Made by a program: the position numbers and the translations under genes. A stretch of 64,000 nt of DNA. It comes from Tipula vernalis (taxonomy: Eukaryota; Arthropoda; Insecta; Diptera; Tipulidae). The notes below the pieces were generated by a model, which saw only the letters and a list, made by a program, of their open reading frames with translations, ran no database searches and was not told the DNA's origin. The DNA is taken from NCBI GenBank assembly GCA_958295665.1, contig OY282558.1:142704577-142768576 (forward strand), given 5' to 3'. Shown in pieces: positions 1 through 14,619 of this stretch; the first letter of the stretch is position 1; every line of letters starts with the position of its first letter.

Positions 1-999
1 TGTTTTAGAAAGATTATGCTGTTACATTCATCAATGTGTAAACAATTTTGGCCAATCCGATACCTCCCTCGGTTTCTACGGTGGAATTTGTATAATTCTA
101 TATGAACTTTTTTCTGTACATACTATGTCCTTTAAGAATGCTTTTCCTAGTAAATATTCTACAACTGAAAAAAAGGGTTATTACGTATTTATAGCATTGC
201 CAATAGCATTGCCAATATATCGTTTTAAAGTAACACTCTTTCAAATAAATTTAAAATAGAATTAGAACATTTTCAATAGCTTAAAAACCATATGCTCAGA
301 TTGCTGTCATTACCAGCAGATTTATTTGTTCAGTAACAATATGGCTTTGGAATCGCACTTCACTTTCGCTTAATGACCTTGATTGATACTCTAGCAAAAT
401 ATTGTATTGGAGAAAAGATAACAATATTTTATCCTCACCAGTAACCCTAAGACAATATTGTGTCATTTGATATAAGGTTTGGGTTTCCCAATATAAGATG
501 ATCAGGCCGGAGAAACTGAAGGACAGTCATCTCAATCAAGTTCTTCAATTTTGATTTAAAAAAGATCAGACGATTTGTACTCAAATTAGTGCATTTTCCT
601 ACTAAACAAAATTAACGGTGATTAATTTAAGAATCTAGCAGCGCTTTTTTAACAATTCTTATGAGTAGAATTGAAAAAGATTTCTTTTTACTTCGTATGC
701 TTAAATCTGGTGAGTTAAAAATGAAATAAGTATTAGTCATAACAAATACTTAGAAAAAAGAGAAACTTAAACAAAATGAACAATTTCGCTCAAACATAGA
801 ACGTGCAGAAAAACAACCATTTTCAATAATACAGCGTCATGACTTTCGAGTGGATTCGGGATGTTAAAAAAAATAGAAATACCATATGTATGCAAATATT
901 CCTTAAAACATCTTAATTCAATCAATTCTACAAATTGATTAATTTTGTGAGTTCTGTGAATCCTATACATTTCCGATATTCCAAAAATTCTGCATATTT
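1..999. other. AT-rich intergenic DNA, no gene seen
   Basis: No reading frame here resembles a known protein. The short minus-strand open stretch around 767-970 has no domain I recognise. The composition is ordinary AT-rich intergenic DNA that grades into the degenerate repeat block on its right. Confidence 0.5.
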
Positions 1000-1961
1000 A
1001 CGTAATCAAAAATTTCATAATTTCTCAAATTTTATAAATTCTTTTATTTTCATAAATTTAAATTAAAAAAATTATTTAAATTCAATAAATACTATACATT
1101 TCATAAATTTTATCAATTATTTTGGTTCTATAAATTGTATAATTATTTTAAATTCCACGACTAGCTACTTCCCGAAATTTTAAAATTTTACTACAAATAT
1201 CATAATTTCTATGTAGAAATCCTTAACATTTTCTAATTTCCTATAAACTGTAAATTCTGAATTTAAAAATTTTAAGAGATGAAGGAGCTTACTAAATTTT
1301 CAAACTTTATAGAATTTGTAGAATTTAAGGAATTTATAAGACTTACACAATTTATTGAATTAAAAAAATTTATAGTATTTATGAAGTTTATAGAATTTGT
1401 AGTAAATATATAATTTTTTTAAATACTGTAAGTCTTCGAAATTTTATAAGTTCTATAACGTAAATATGAATAAAGTTTTAAACTTCAGTAAGTGCTTTAA
1501 ATTCTACAAATTTGATAGATTTTTTAGTTCTTATAATTTCTGTAAATTCGATAAATTTGAAAAATCCAATAAATCCTTTAAATTTTATAATTTCTCTAAA
1601 TTTCACAAAGACTATAAAAATTATAAATTCTAATATGTTTATAAATTCTATAAATTCTATAAATTTTATGAATTTTATAAATTCCATCAATTCTATAAAT
1701 GACATAAACCCCACAAATTCCATAATTTCAATAAATTTTACAAATTCTTTGAATTCTTCTTATTTTATAAATTCAGAAATTTTTGATAAATCCTATGAAC
1801 TTTGATATTTCTATAAACTTAAATAATAAATTTTATAAATTTAATAAATTCCATGAATAATCCTATAAATTCTATAGATAGGGTTTTAAATTTTAGTAAG
1901 TTCTTTAAATGCTAAAAATCTCATAGCTTCTTTGGTTCTTATAAATTCTGTAAATTCGATA
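1000..1961. repeat. degenerate 9-bp-like AT repeat (ATAAATTCT type), left block
   Basis: The stretch consists of variants of ATAAATTCT / TATAAATTC, mostly spaced 9 bp apart and strongly diverged. Because 9 is a multiple of 3, frames stay open on both strands: 1512-1805 on plus would read as Asn-Ser-Ile-Asn-rich and 1478-1723 on minus as Phe-Ile-Glu-Phe-rich. I read these as by-products of the repeat, not genes. The same repeat type resumes at 4737, directly after the Helitron, so the Helitron appears to have landed inside it. Confidence 0.8.
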
Positions 1962-2489
1962 TCGTAATGTATACATATCACGTTAAAAGATAGGATAGTT
2001 TTGGATCCGATAGATGGCGCTGTTGTCGAGATTAAAAAAATTAATTTAGTCAACAAAAATTTTTTTTGCAATTTCTCATTTTAAAAAAACAAAAAACCAC
2101 AAATTTCAACTTCCCTAATCCCCTCCTCCCGCCCATAAATATTTTTTAATGCGATTTTAAAAAATAGGAAAAAAGTATCGTTATTTATTTTTAAGTTGTT
2201 TATGCTTTCAATAAATGAAGGTGTGAACAAATCTATTGACATCTGTCTTACTCATATCGAGAAAATACCTCATTCAAACATCGGTTTCTTTTCAAATGCT
2301 GATTTAAACGTTTCCTTGATGCTACAATTTTTCAGAAGGGTTTCGCGGATGAACGAACAAAAGCAATATGAAAGTTTAGGTTTATTTGGGTCAATTAACA
2401 TTTGTTTTGATTTATTTAGCAACGTGTGAGTATAGCTTTATTTGGATTCATTTGGTTCATCATTTTGTGTATTATTATTATTTTTAGTA

Positions 2490-4440
2490 AGATGCCGCGG
2501 AGAAGGTCAATCAAATGCGAGAGACAATAGAACGGACGTACAAACTGCGCAAATAAATGAACAACACAGAATTAGCTCAGTAGAGATGCGTACGCAAGAA
2601 TCTCAAGCACATCGTAACGAACGTTTACGGCAAATGTATTAAGAGCGAGAGCGGTGCATCAAAACAACATAGACACATTCAGAGCTCAAGGTCGACAAAG
2701 ACAGGCAACGAGTCGCGCATTAATAGACGTCTATCATTCGTTCGTCTTGCGTTGGAATATGCACCAGACATCGATTATTCAGCGCATTCTAAAATTGCCA
2801 TCAGTGTAATGGACAAAGAATGCCAATATTGTCACGCGTTAAAATTCCGCAATGAAGTACCCGGCATCTTTTGTGCATCATACCACTCCGTCGGAATCTT
2901 TACAATCACTTATAGCTGGTACATCAGACGATTCAAAATTGTTTTTGCGCAAGATAAGCAAATTCAATTGTTACTTCCAAATAACGTCGTTTGGAGCAAC
3001 AAAAATTCACGATCACAGAACCAATGGACGTAACTTTGAGTCTACATTCAAAATACAAGCCCAGGTATACCACCAAATTAGTTCATTGATGCTGATGCCT
3101 AAAGAGGACCCGAAGTTTTTCCAAATATATTATATGGGCAGTGATGAAGAACGCGTGACAACCAGGTGCCAGTACAATTTCATCGAACAGGCAGAAGAAC
3201 GAGGGATTGTGGAATTGGTTGAAAATTTTATGGAGAATCGAAATCAACTTATTCAATGGTTTACGACAAAGTACAATCATAAGAATGTAACTGACGTTGC
3301 TGGATGTGTTCGGTTGACTGGGAAAAGCGAGATTTGCCTCATGCTTATATTTTGATTTGGCTTGATGTTAAAATCCACCCAGAAGAAGTTAATCAAATAA
3401 TTTCGGCAGAAATTCCAGATCGATCAACTGACCAAGAATTGTTCGATATTTTTACCACAAACATCCATGCGGTACATTTAACATGAGATCGCCATGCTTG
3501 TTTATTGGAAAATGTACAAAGCGTTTGCCAAAGCAATGCATTAATGATATACTATTTCGGATATCGATGGTTATCCATTGTATCGACGCAGAAACGCTGA
3601 GAATGGTGGCCACACATTCACAATGCAAATGTCGAACACTACAAATCAAATTTAAATTGAAAATCAGTGGGTTACTTACCACAGCTTTCAAATACGTACA
3701 AGGCTCATACTAATGTCGAGTTTTGCAGTTCTGTACAGTTGATCAAGTACATTTGCAAATACGTTAATAAAAGCAGTGAGTTGGCGAAATATCACGGAAC
3801 CAAACGGGTAGACATATCAGCAGCAACGAAGCTGTCTGGCGTATTGTTAGTTTTCCCATACACGAACGAAACCCAAGTGTCGAGCACCTTGTGGTACATC
3901 TTGAAAACGGTCGACGTGTATATATTACTGAAGAAAATGCTCTCCAACGAGCATTCGAGCCACCAAAAACGACACCTAACTAATTTTTCCCACTGTGCCA
4001 AAAACATGTTGTTTTCGGAAAATTCGCAAAAACATTATTATACACCGACGTTCCACGCTATGTTACATGGGACAAGTCAGGTAAAAAATAGGACCCACGC
4101 AGACAAGGCAAACCACATTAGGGTCATTTTACACAGTACATCCAAAACAACGTGAATGTTGCATCACACAAACTGCCATTAGACGTTCATAGCAAACCGA
4201 ACGCAATGTGTGGCATTAAAAAAGGCAGAACGGCTGCAGTGTTGCAATAGAGTTCGATCATTATCTGGGATGAATGTACTATGGCTCATAAACATTCACT
4301 CGAAGCATTCCATTGTGCAAGATTTAAACATTACCAGTCATTCTACGCTCTACTTATGCCGATGATATTGGCAATGGTATCGAACTGCATTCAAATACAC
4401 AATGCATCAAATTCCTAAGCAATATCTGCACTATCGTTAG
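2490..4440 (+). pseudogene. Helitron Rep/helicase protein, broken
   Basis: The protein is spread over several frames. An Arg-rich N-terminus starts near 2491 (MPRRRS). The Helitron helicase-like (Rep) region follows: DKECQYCHALKFRNE at 2810-2855, then a long frame at 2852-3355 with TSFGATKI and YYMGSDEE. The Rep metal-binding motif PHAHILIWL lies at about 3335-3361, and the two-tyrosine nicking motif YICKYVNK at about 3747-3770. A Pif1-helicase Walker B-like stretch, IIIWDECTMAHK, is at about 4258-4293. Stops and frameshifts separate these parts, and the Walker A region and most of the helicase are gone. In intact elements the protein nicks and unwinds DNA for rolling-circle transposition; this copy cannot encode it. 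Confidence 0.9.
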
Positions 4441-4706
4441 TTCGTAACATAAATTAATTGAGAGTGTCTTCCAGATAATACTAAATAATTACTTGAACCG
4501 TAATTGGCTCATCAACCAGGCATAATATGCCAGTGTATAACATGCCGGTGTCACACTGTTCCGCAACTTTAAGGTAAATAACTTTTTATTTGCATATGAC
4601 GGATGTGTTCTATATACATATGTCAAGTGCATAAAATATCAGACACCAGCGCCACCAGATAAAAGGCGGTCTACGTAAAGTGCGGTCTACATAGAAGGCG
4701 GTGTGT

Positions 4707-4735
4707 GGCAGGCCAACGTCTGCCGGGTCCACTAA
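4707..4735 (+). other. Helitron 3' terminal hairpin and CTAA end
   Basis: GGCAG (4707-4711) pairs with CTGCC (4720-4724) around an 8-nt loop. The element ends 11 nt later in CTAA at 4732-4735, with host T at 4736. In this family the hairpin acts as the transposition terminator. Confidence 0.8.
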
Positions 4736-4736
4736 T

Positions 4737-5045
4737 AAATCTATAAATCTTAAAAGTCCATAAACATTAAGGATATTATAAACTCCACCAATTCTATGAA
4801 TTTTAAAAAGTCTGTCAGTTCTATAAATTCCACAAACTCAAATATGATTAATTTTAAAAATTCCATAATTACTACAAATTCAATAAATTCGATAAATTTT
4901 ACAAATTTTAGAATTTCTAAAAATTTTTTAATTTCTATAAATTTTATAAATTCAATAAATTTTCTGAATTCTATAAATGCAAAAAATTCTGAAAATCCTA
5001 TAAATTCTATTAATTCTATAAAGTTTAAAAATTTAGTAATTTAAC
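4737..5045. repeat. degenerate 9-bp-like AT repeat, middle block
   Basis: The same ATAAATTCT-type repeat as left of the Helitron. A plus-strand open stretch at 4796-5044 would encode an Asn-Ser-Ile-rich peptide, a result of the repeat period rather than a gene. Confidence 0.75.
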
Positions 5046-5349
5046 TGAACTTACTGGAACAATTTAGAGCTGCTTAGGTAGCGTACAACATCTCGCACAT
5101 TATTGTTAAAGAACTTCTACAAAAGTGCAAAAAAGCAGAGTCCCGTGAGTATTCCAACGACCGTTCTTTATAAACGAGACCGTTCTTTATAAACGCTTAT
5201 GTATTGGTGTGGTTCAAGTATAGTTTTGGCCAGGCATGTCTTGCTTCACTGCAAGTGAGGGTGTTAGTTCACCTTTTCAGTTTAAACGCTGTTATATAGG
5301 GCTCCGCAGACTGGCTCTTTCCGGTTGCAGCTGGTGCAACAATTCAGTA
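5046..5349. other. non-repeat island between AT blocks
   Basis: About 300 bp of more balanced composition sit between two AT-repeat blocks. It contains a tandem 19-mer duplication (GACCGTTCTTTATAAACG plus A, then plus C) at 5159-5196. No coding potential was recognised. It may be a small inserted repeat. Confidence 0.4.
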
Positions 5350-5680
5350 AGTTTATAGATAGATATAGATTTTATAAATTTTAATATGTTTTATAAATTT
5401 TTAGAATTCAATAAGTCTTACAAATTCTAAAAACATTATAAATTCAATAAATTTTATGAATTTTTTAAACTCTTTAAATTTTGTAAATTCTATAAATTGT
5501 TTTTGTATTTCTATTTTTAAATTCCGAACTTTTTATAAATACTTTAAATTTTATAAATTCTTTGAATTCTGCGAATTTTATAAAATCAGTTGAATTCTTT
5601 AAATTTCATTAATTCTACAAATTCTTTCAACTCTGCATATTCCATAATTTCTATAATTTTTTTAATTCGTTTCGTTCAGA
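5350..5680. repeat. degenerate 9-bp-like AT repeat, right block
   Basis: Continues the ATAAATTCT-type repeat, with a gradual transition into non-repetitive DNA after about 5680. Confidence 0.65.
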
Positions 5681-8186
<2,506 letters not shown>

Positions 8187-9539
8187 CATATTTTTAATCT
8201 AGGTTTCTGTAACAGGGTTGGTTACCTTCTTACTAACAAACATTCCCCATGCTCCCTTACCCGATAATTACTTAGCACTTGGTCGGGCACTCCAATGAAA
8301 CAATTAAATCAAAATCAATCATTATTTAAGGAAGGAAGGAATCGAAAACTAACATAAATCAAAACGAAAAATTACTTACTAGAATAAGTTTTATTGAAGA
8401 CAGGCGGCAATAAGGAAAAGAAGATCGAACCACCATCAGCAGACATATATTTGCATTAATTTGCTACACCACTAAATTATCTCTTGTTATGTTCGCTACA
8501 CGATAATTAATTTCCATTAACACAGTAATTTAATTACAAACCTTAAGTATTTTGCAAAACATTACAAATTAGTTTAGTTCATAATAAAAATGTGAACAAC
8601 AAAACCATTTTACAACCCACCTCTGGCTTTGTTGTCTAACTATTTATATCCCACTACCAATACCTTTTTCCATTTAATTATAGTAAAAACCGTTTATCTA
8701 ATCATTTAAATCGCCAGCAAGTACATAAACATGGGGAAAAAGGTAGTCCAAAGGTAACATAGAAAAGTTATATTGTTAATTAGGAGTGAAAAAAAAATCT
8801 TTTTATAAACTTTTATCAACACTTTGGTTAATTAATTATGTAAAAAATGGTTGAAATCATATTTAGGATAAAGTGGATACAACGTTACAATCTATGGCTA
8901 CAATGTATTCGTGTTTGTATGTATGTAAGTGTGTGGCCGGAAATTACCTTAATAGTGTTCAAAATAATACAAAATTATGTGTTTAGTACATCCGTAGACC
9001 GTAACACGCGATATTTATTATTAAACTCATGTTATACTAAGCTAAAGACTTAGAGCTACCGTCTACGATACTAAAAAAAATATTTAACGTAAATTTATTG
9101 ATTTCTTATATCAATTGAAAAACCTCCCCTAGCATTAGACACACATAAGTCATAAATAAAAATTCACTTAAAAATTAGTAAATTCGTGTACACAATTATT
9201 TATGATTTATAGCTATATACATAACGAAATTAATTAATTTAAAATTTAATCAATAAATATTTATTTTGGAAAAATCAAAAAATTTGTTCTTTACCGTATA
9301 CAAAATTTTTGGAAGCTTTCCAAGAATTAGACAAATTTTGTGATATCGGATTTTTGTTGTTCTTGTTATTATTAGTTTTGAAATATTAAAACTTTTATTT
9401 ATTTTTAATAAATTGAATTGTCAAACTAATGTATGTATATCATAATTTGTGATTTTTGACATATGTAGTTTAATTGAAATTGTATATGTTAAAGACTTTT
9501 TAAATGAAATGCAAACGGCTTATTATTCTTTCAAATTTA
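8187..9539. other. AT-rich intergenic DNA, no gene seen
   Basis: No domain or RNA gene was recognised on either strand. Confidence 0.45.
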
Positions 9540-10330
9540 TTTCGTCCCCATCAAACTAATCCCCTTCGGATAGAATATATTTATGCCAACGTTTTTTCCA
9601 GTCTTCGAAACCAGAAGTCAGGCGGAGCTAAATCAAGTGAATAGGGCAGTTGTGGAACGATATGGGTCAAATTTTTGGCCTGTATGTCACATAAGTGATG
9701 CAAAGACCAAGAGTTGTGTGTCCATAGTTCTGGCCGAACGATGCATAACCCTCAAGTAATAGTTGGGCACGGCGGAAGACATTCATAATGCACCACGCTA
9801 CGATAATCGAAGAAAACTGTCAACATCACCTTGATTTTCGACTTGTTTGAACGTGTTTCTTTCGGCCTTGGTTCATCTTTGTAACGATATTCATTTGATT
9901 GGTTGGCTGTTTCTGGGTCATATGCGAAGATCCATGCATCTTCTCCCGTAATAATGCGTTTGATGACGTTCTGGTAGTCAGAAATCACAGACATTAACAT
10001 GGCGCTTTTTTTTTCTTCAAAAAAATTGAGATTCTCTAATTGTCTCTAATTTTTGAGCATCAAACCTTTGACTTCCTTGGCATGGTGTTCATCGGTAGAC
10101 GTCCAAGGACGGCAAGGACGTTATACTCTTAAACGAGTTCTCTGCCTTCTTTCAACAGCTAATATCAACCAAAAGTAGCCGCTCTGGACAGAGCGAAGCC
10201 GAATAAAATTTGATGCAACTTCTTTGCTGAACTTTTCACTCATTTCAAAAATCGGAAAATGCACTTTTTCGATGAAAGTATACAAGCGTATCTCAATAAC
10301 TACTGAATATATTAACATGAAGTTTGACAC
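9540..10330 (-). pseudogene. mariner-family transposase relic
   Basis: On the minus strand a start-like MSEKFSKEV lies near 10,240. After a damaged helix-turn-helix region comes the catalytic domain: RIITGEDAWIFAYDPET (about 9900-9955), then EPRPKE and KVMLTVFFDYRSVVHYE (about 9785-9840). The third acidic position sits in PYSLDLAPPDF near 9625-9655, and the C-terminus FEDWKKRWHKYILSEGD at 9559-9609. The first catalytic block, normally GDE, reads GED here. DNA between the PDF motif and the C-terminus is missing, and several stops and shifts are present. Intact mariner transposases cut and paste at TA sites. I could not place the terminal inverted repeats. Confidence 0.88.
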
Positions 10331-11269
10331 AGATGTTTGTTAGGGTGCTACCAACTTAAGAAAAAAAAACAACTCGTTTCGATAAGTGCGCGTGATTTAA
10401 ATGGAAAAGTTTCACACTGGTGTAAAACAGCCACCAAAAGTTTCGCTCTGGTATAAAACAGCACAAGCTAGTTGCTTGAAATATGAAACAGCTCACTTAA
10501 AGCCTTTAGCATAGAAAAACGGGTTAAAATTATGTTTACACGATAATTGTTGACTGTATTTGGTTATGGTGATTTTATTTCCACAGGAATGGTTTTAATT
10601 TATATTTAGATTTTAAAAATTGTGCTCTGAATTGGTAGGTATTTAGTAGTTGTACAATTCACACAATTTACATTTAATTTTGACCCCAATTTGAACAGGT
10701 AATTTTCGAGACTATTAACTATAAAAATAAACTTCCATCTGATTTTTTAGTGCCACTCACTGATCAGCCCGATGTGCAAATTCTCTTCAGTTACAAATCG
10801 CGCCTAATTTAAATTGTACAATATTACGGACGAAAACCTTGTTAGTGGTGTAACTGTCAACAGTCGGGATTCAGCCCTTGGTGACAACTCAGCCGATTTT
10901 ATTTTATGTAGATGGCCAGCAGATCGTATTTAAATATATTACAATTTTACAAACAAAATAAATAATCAAATAAAAACCTAATAAGAACCATTTATAAGAT
11001 AATTACCAGCGGCGTAACTACAAATTCCGCCCCACCCCCTCCCCCCTCCGCAAAAGTTTTCTTGCGCCCCTAAAAATACTTGTTGGACCTAGTAACACGT
11101 AAAGCTTTTAGTTAAAAACTTATTTTTTCCTATTATCAAGCTTCGTATTAATTAAATATGTGATTTCGAGATTAGACGAAACAGAACGTGATTCACTTCA
11201 ATAGCCTCAAACAAAACGAAATATCTTGCAACTCAGAGTTATGACGTTTTCTAAATATATCGATGAAGC
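10331..11269. other. intergenic DNA, no gene seen
   Basis: No coding signal. A short C-rich patch (about 11,022-11,072) stands out from the AT-rich background but matches nothing I know. Confidence 0.4.
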
Positions 11270-11870
11270 ATTACAAATCTTGGAATAATCTCAAAAGTCT
11301 CGGATTTTCTTAGTGCACATCTTGAATATCCTTAAAAGTTCTCAAATATCGAATTATCCGTAAGTATGTATAACCAAAGGTAAACCTATACGGGCTAATC
11401 ACCGCCATGTAAAACGTAAATAACAGTTCTCAAAGCTAAGCGCAGAGCATTGCCATTCAAAATTCGAATAACTTTGAAAACCTTTAATATAATCTCGAAT
11501 AATCCTAGAAATGTCGAAGAACTTTAGAAATCTAGAATATACCGCGGAACAATCTCGATTATCCCAGAAAAATTCAAATAATCTCTATATTATGAGAATC
11601 TCCATTGATCTCAAAATCTTTGAGACCCTCAAATAGTATCGGATAATTCGGTTAATATCGAACAATCATTTTCCTCGAATTGGCTCTAAGATTCTTGAGT
11701 AACATCAAGCTATTAAATATACTCGACAATCTCAAACATACTCGAATAATCTCGAATAACCTTCGTTTCGAAACACCGAATCACCAATAATGGCTCGAAC
11801 ATCACGCATCTCAATTCCATGCTAAATTCCAGAAATCTCGAGAAATTTGAAAAAGGATCAAAAGTAAAAG
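11270..11870 (+). repeat. dispersed repeat family A, copy 1 (AATCTCGAAT-rich)
   Basis: The region is full of AATCTCGAATAATCT-like words, and the order of its phrases resembles 47,660-48,250. In both, a CGAATTATCC phrase is followed by TATGTATAACC or TTTGTAAAAC, later by TTTCGAAA, and ends near CCAGAAAT. I read them as two diverged copies of one non-coding repeat in the same orientation. Confidence 0.5.
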
Positions 11871-12053
11871 TCCACCAAAAGGAAAATAAACGAAAGGAGG
11901 GATTATTTAAAGGAGATTTCAGTTTTCGAATATTTGGCTTTTGATATTTAATTTAAACCTCTTTAAATTACAAGCAAAGGGGAACCCTCTCGTGCACTCC
12001 ATCCGTCTTAGAGTTCTTGAAGGCCTAGCTTAGCGAAGCGTACGTTCGTAGAG

Positions 12054-12055
12054 CT

Positions 12056-12113
<58 letters not shown>

Positions 12114-12121
12114 GAGAGACG
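12054..12121. repeat. (GA)n microsatellite
   Basis: About 68 bp of GA repeats with two or three GACA interruptions. (GA)n tracts in flies can bind GAGA factor, but nothing nearby shows that this one has a role. Confidence 0.95.
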
Positions 12122-12769
12122 AGGGAGGAATAGAAACTAATATCCTTTGGATTAGACCCGATCAAGTCCAGCTGTAGGTTAGGTTGTGTACATCTTAATA
12201 TTTCGGTTCATTGATCAGCCTCACAGGGACACCTCTGTGTGTCGATTATGCAACTTTTGCATTTCATAAGAAAGTTACAAGTTTCGAGAACTCGCATCTC
12301 ATATTCATAATTTAATAGTCTTAATCGCTTTACCCACAGCAGAATGAAAAATAAGAAAAACGAAAAATTTGAAATTTTTTCACTTTTTTCAGTTTGCTTT
12401 GCCCACATTCAAAAATGAGAAACCACAAAGTTTTCTTGTAGGTACATATTAAACTTTGCTACTTGATTCATAGAATTCTATTAAGAAAAAGGAAAATCCC
12501 GTATGCTATTGTTGGCAATAAACTGGCTTGCACTCATGGTGAATATTTTAATTTACCTGGGAACTTGGAAATATATCACCAAAAATATTTTGAATATTTT
12601 CGTATGATCAACAAGCAGTTCGGGTTTATTTTGAATAAAATTTACTGTAGAATTGTGTCGAAAAATAATTTTTAGGTTTTTAGCGACAGGGCGTTGCTTC
12701 ACCGATTTGTATCTACTACTGTTAAAAGATGTATACCTACTGCAGACAATCTTGACAATAAACGCTGAT
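12122..12769. other. intergenic DNA, no clear gene
   Basis: A plus-strand open stretch at 12,463-12,675 has no domain I recognise. DNA from about 12,690 may already be damaged N-terminal sequence of the adjacent Harbinger relic. Confidence 0.35.
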
Positions 12770-13170
12770 TAAAAGCCGATTAACATATCAAAGCCGATCA
12801 ATTCGAAGTGGTAAAACATATCGAAAGGGTTTCTGGAACCATGGAATTTTACAAACTGCCTTGGGCAGTGGACGGAAAACATATAAAAATGTTGTGCTCT
12901 GGAAACAGTGGAAGCCTCTTATTTAACATAAGAAAACTTTTTCAATAGGTCGCATAACAGTGGTGGACGCTCAATATAAATTTTCCATGTTGAACCTTGG
13001 GGCGTATGGTTGAGACAGCGATTATACCATCTTCTGCATTTGATGTTTTGGTGAAGCTTGGATAAATAATTCAGGATTGAGATGAGGGATTTGGACTCAC
13101 AGTAAGTTTGTTAACCCCGTACCTTGTTTAAAAAGCTTTCTTTAAAGGAAAGGATATTCAACTACAGGTA
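12770..13170 (+). pseudogene. PIF/Harbinger transposase relic (DDE domain)
   Basis: Translated fragments match the Harbinger-type DDE nuclease in order: AVDGKHIKML with the first catalytic Asp at 12,871-12,873, SGSLLFNIRKLF (about 12,910-12,945), ITVVDAQYKF (about 12,955-12,985, second Asp) and LGAYG (about 13,000-13,014). A degraded stretch further on resembles the family's block before the third acidic residue. Several stops and frameshifts break it. A small piece near 13,400-13,465 may be more C-terminal sequence. Intact elements of this superfamily also need a Myb-like partner protein, which I do not see. Terminal repeats were not located. Confidence 0.8.
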
Positions 13171-14619
13171 AGTGTAATAACAAGATTTCTCTTTTTTCTC
13201 TAAATAGGATGTGAAGAGCGAGGCGGATAATAGAAAACTAGTTCGGTGTAGTTTGCCATACTTGGCAAAACTCGTTGGATATCTAGGTTCCAATTTCCAA
13301 GTAAGTCGTCCTAAGTTGCTGGATTTTGCACAATTATTTAACAAGTAACATCAACGAAATAGTGATAGATTCAAACCCTATGTCTTCTTATGCTCATTTA
13401 GTTTGGGAACGGATTGCGAATTGGTGCTTTAAAGAAGGAGGTGTTCCTTTTCGAAAGATATAATATAACAAAATAAAATAAACAATATTAATGAAAATCA
13501 TAAAAATCAGTCCTCCAGACCATCACAAAAACAATAAGAGCATATAACCTTTAAAGTACAAGGTTAAAATATTTAACTAATTTTAAACTTTCCAACTGCA
13601 TGTCTATTTGGTGTTCTTTAGTGAAATTCTTTGTCAATTCGCTTGAATATAAAAAATTTTGAAATCGGATACTGTGGATTATTTATTGGAAGTGCTGCAC
13701 AAGTTGTTCAAGATTCTATCATTTTTCGAGAACGTTTGATATTTTCGATATTACTCGAGTTAAGCTTAGTATTGAGGTAGGCTGAGGTAAGCATAAAACA
13801 CTAAGTTAATTGATATTGAAGAAAGCGGTTGCTTTAGGCGCAAAATTATCCAAGGCGCTAAAATTCGCGCTTGTTTATTTGTCTAATAAAAATGCAACAA
13901 AAATGAGCTCCAGCCGTTTTGTAGATATTTCCGAAATAATAAAACATCGAAGGAGGCTCTAAAATATATCTGCGAGAAAAAGCTATCGGGGTGCTTTTCG
14001 AATACTTTCGTAATTTTGTGGTCGGGTTACAAAATTTCCAGCTTTGCCGGCAGCCTTGGAATATTAAAAAAAAAAGTTTCACGAAGATGAAAACGTTTTG
14101 TATCCTTAAAATTCCGGGCTGAGGTTCGGTTCAAATCATTTAATATATCTGGAGAGGTAGGCGCCGATCAGTTTATCTCCAAAAATGTATCCCATAGAAA
14201 GCAAAAACATTAGTATCCAGTGATTGCACAAGAGATTGAACACAACGCATAATCATGTAATGACGTGCCCTAGCCCCTAATCATCCAATTAAAACAGGAA
14301 GTTCAAACAATTTTCAAAGGGTGTGGAATGCCATTGGGTATGGTAAATGGACATCGAACTGTTGTTTTTAAAAAAGGAAGAAGTATGTTCAACACAGATT
14401 GTATACTAGCTGATCTGATGAAAGTGCTTGGATTACAATGGAATCTACAAGAAGATAACAACGTTTAAAGTACATCCCCATCACGATATTGCATTCACTA
14501 AACGAGCACTATAAAGCAAAGTGAGCAGAATATTCGATTCGCTAACGGATGAAACTGAAATCGGGTGATGAGTTGCCGAATGATTTCAAAGGTAAAATAT
14601 AAAGGGATTAAACCTCATA
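13171..14619. other. intergenic or decayed repeat DNA, no gene identified
   Basis: Around 14,320-14,470 a plus-strand stretch reads like coding sequence (MPLGMVNGHRTVVFKKGRS and on) but ends at a stop and I cannot assign it. The remainder shows no recognisable coding or RNA gene. Confidence 0.35.

Larger units (their letters stand above)
1962..4735 (+). mobile_element. Helitron, decayed, about 2.8 kb
   Basis: A rolling-circle transposon. The 3' end is well supported: a GGCAG/CTGCC hairpin at 4707-4724, then 11 nt ending in CTAA (4732-4735) followed by T, which fits the Helitron CTRR|T rule. The 5' end is inferred as TC at 1962-1963 preceded by A at 1961, the point where the flanking AT repeat stops. 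Insertion between A and T without target duplication matches known Helitron behaviour. Between the ends lie Rep and Pif1-helicase relics. The 5' boundary is less certain than the 3' boundary. Confidence 0.8.
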
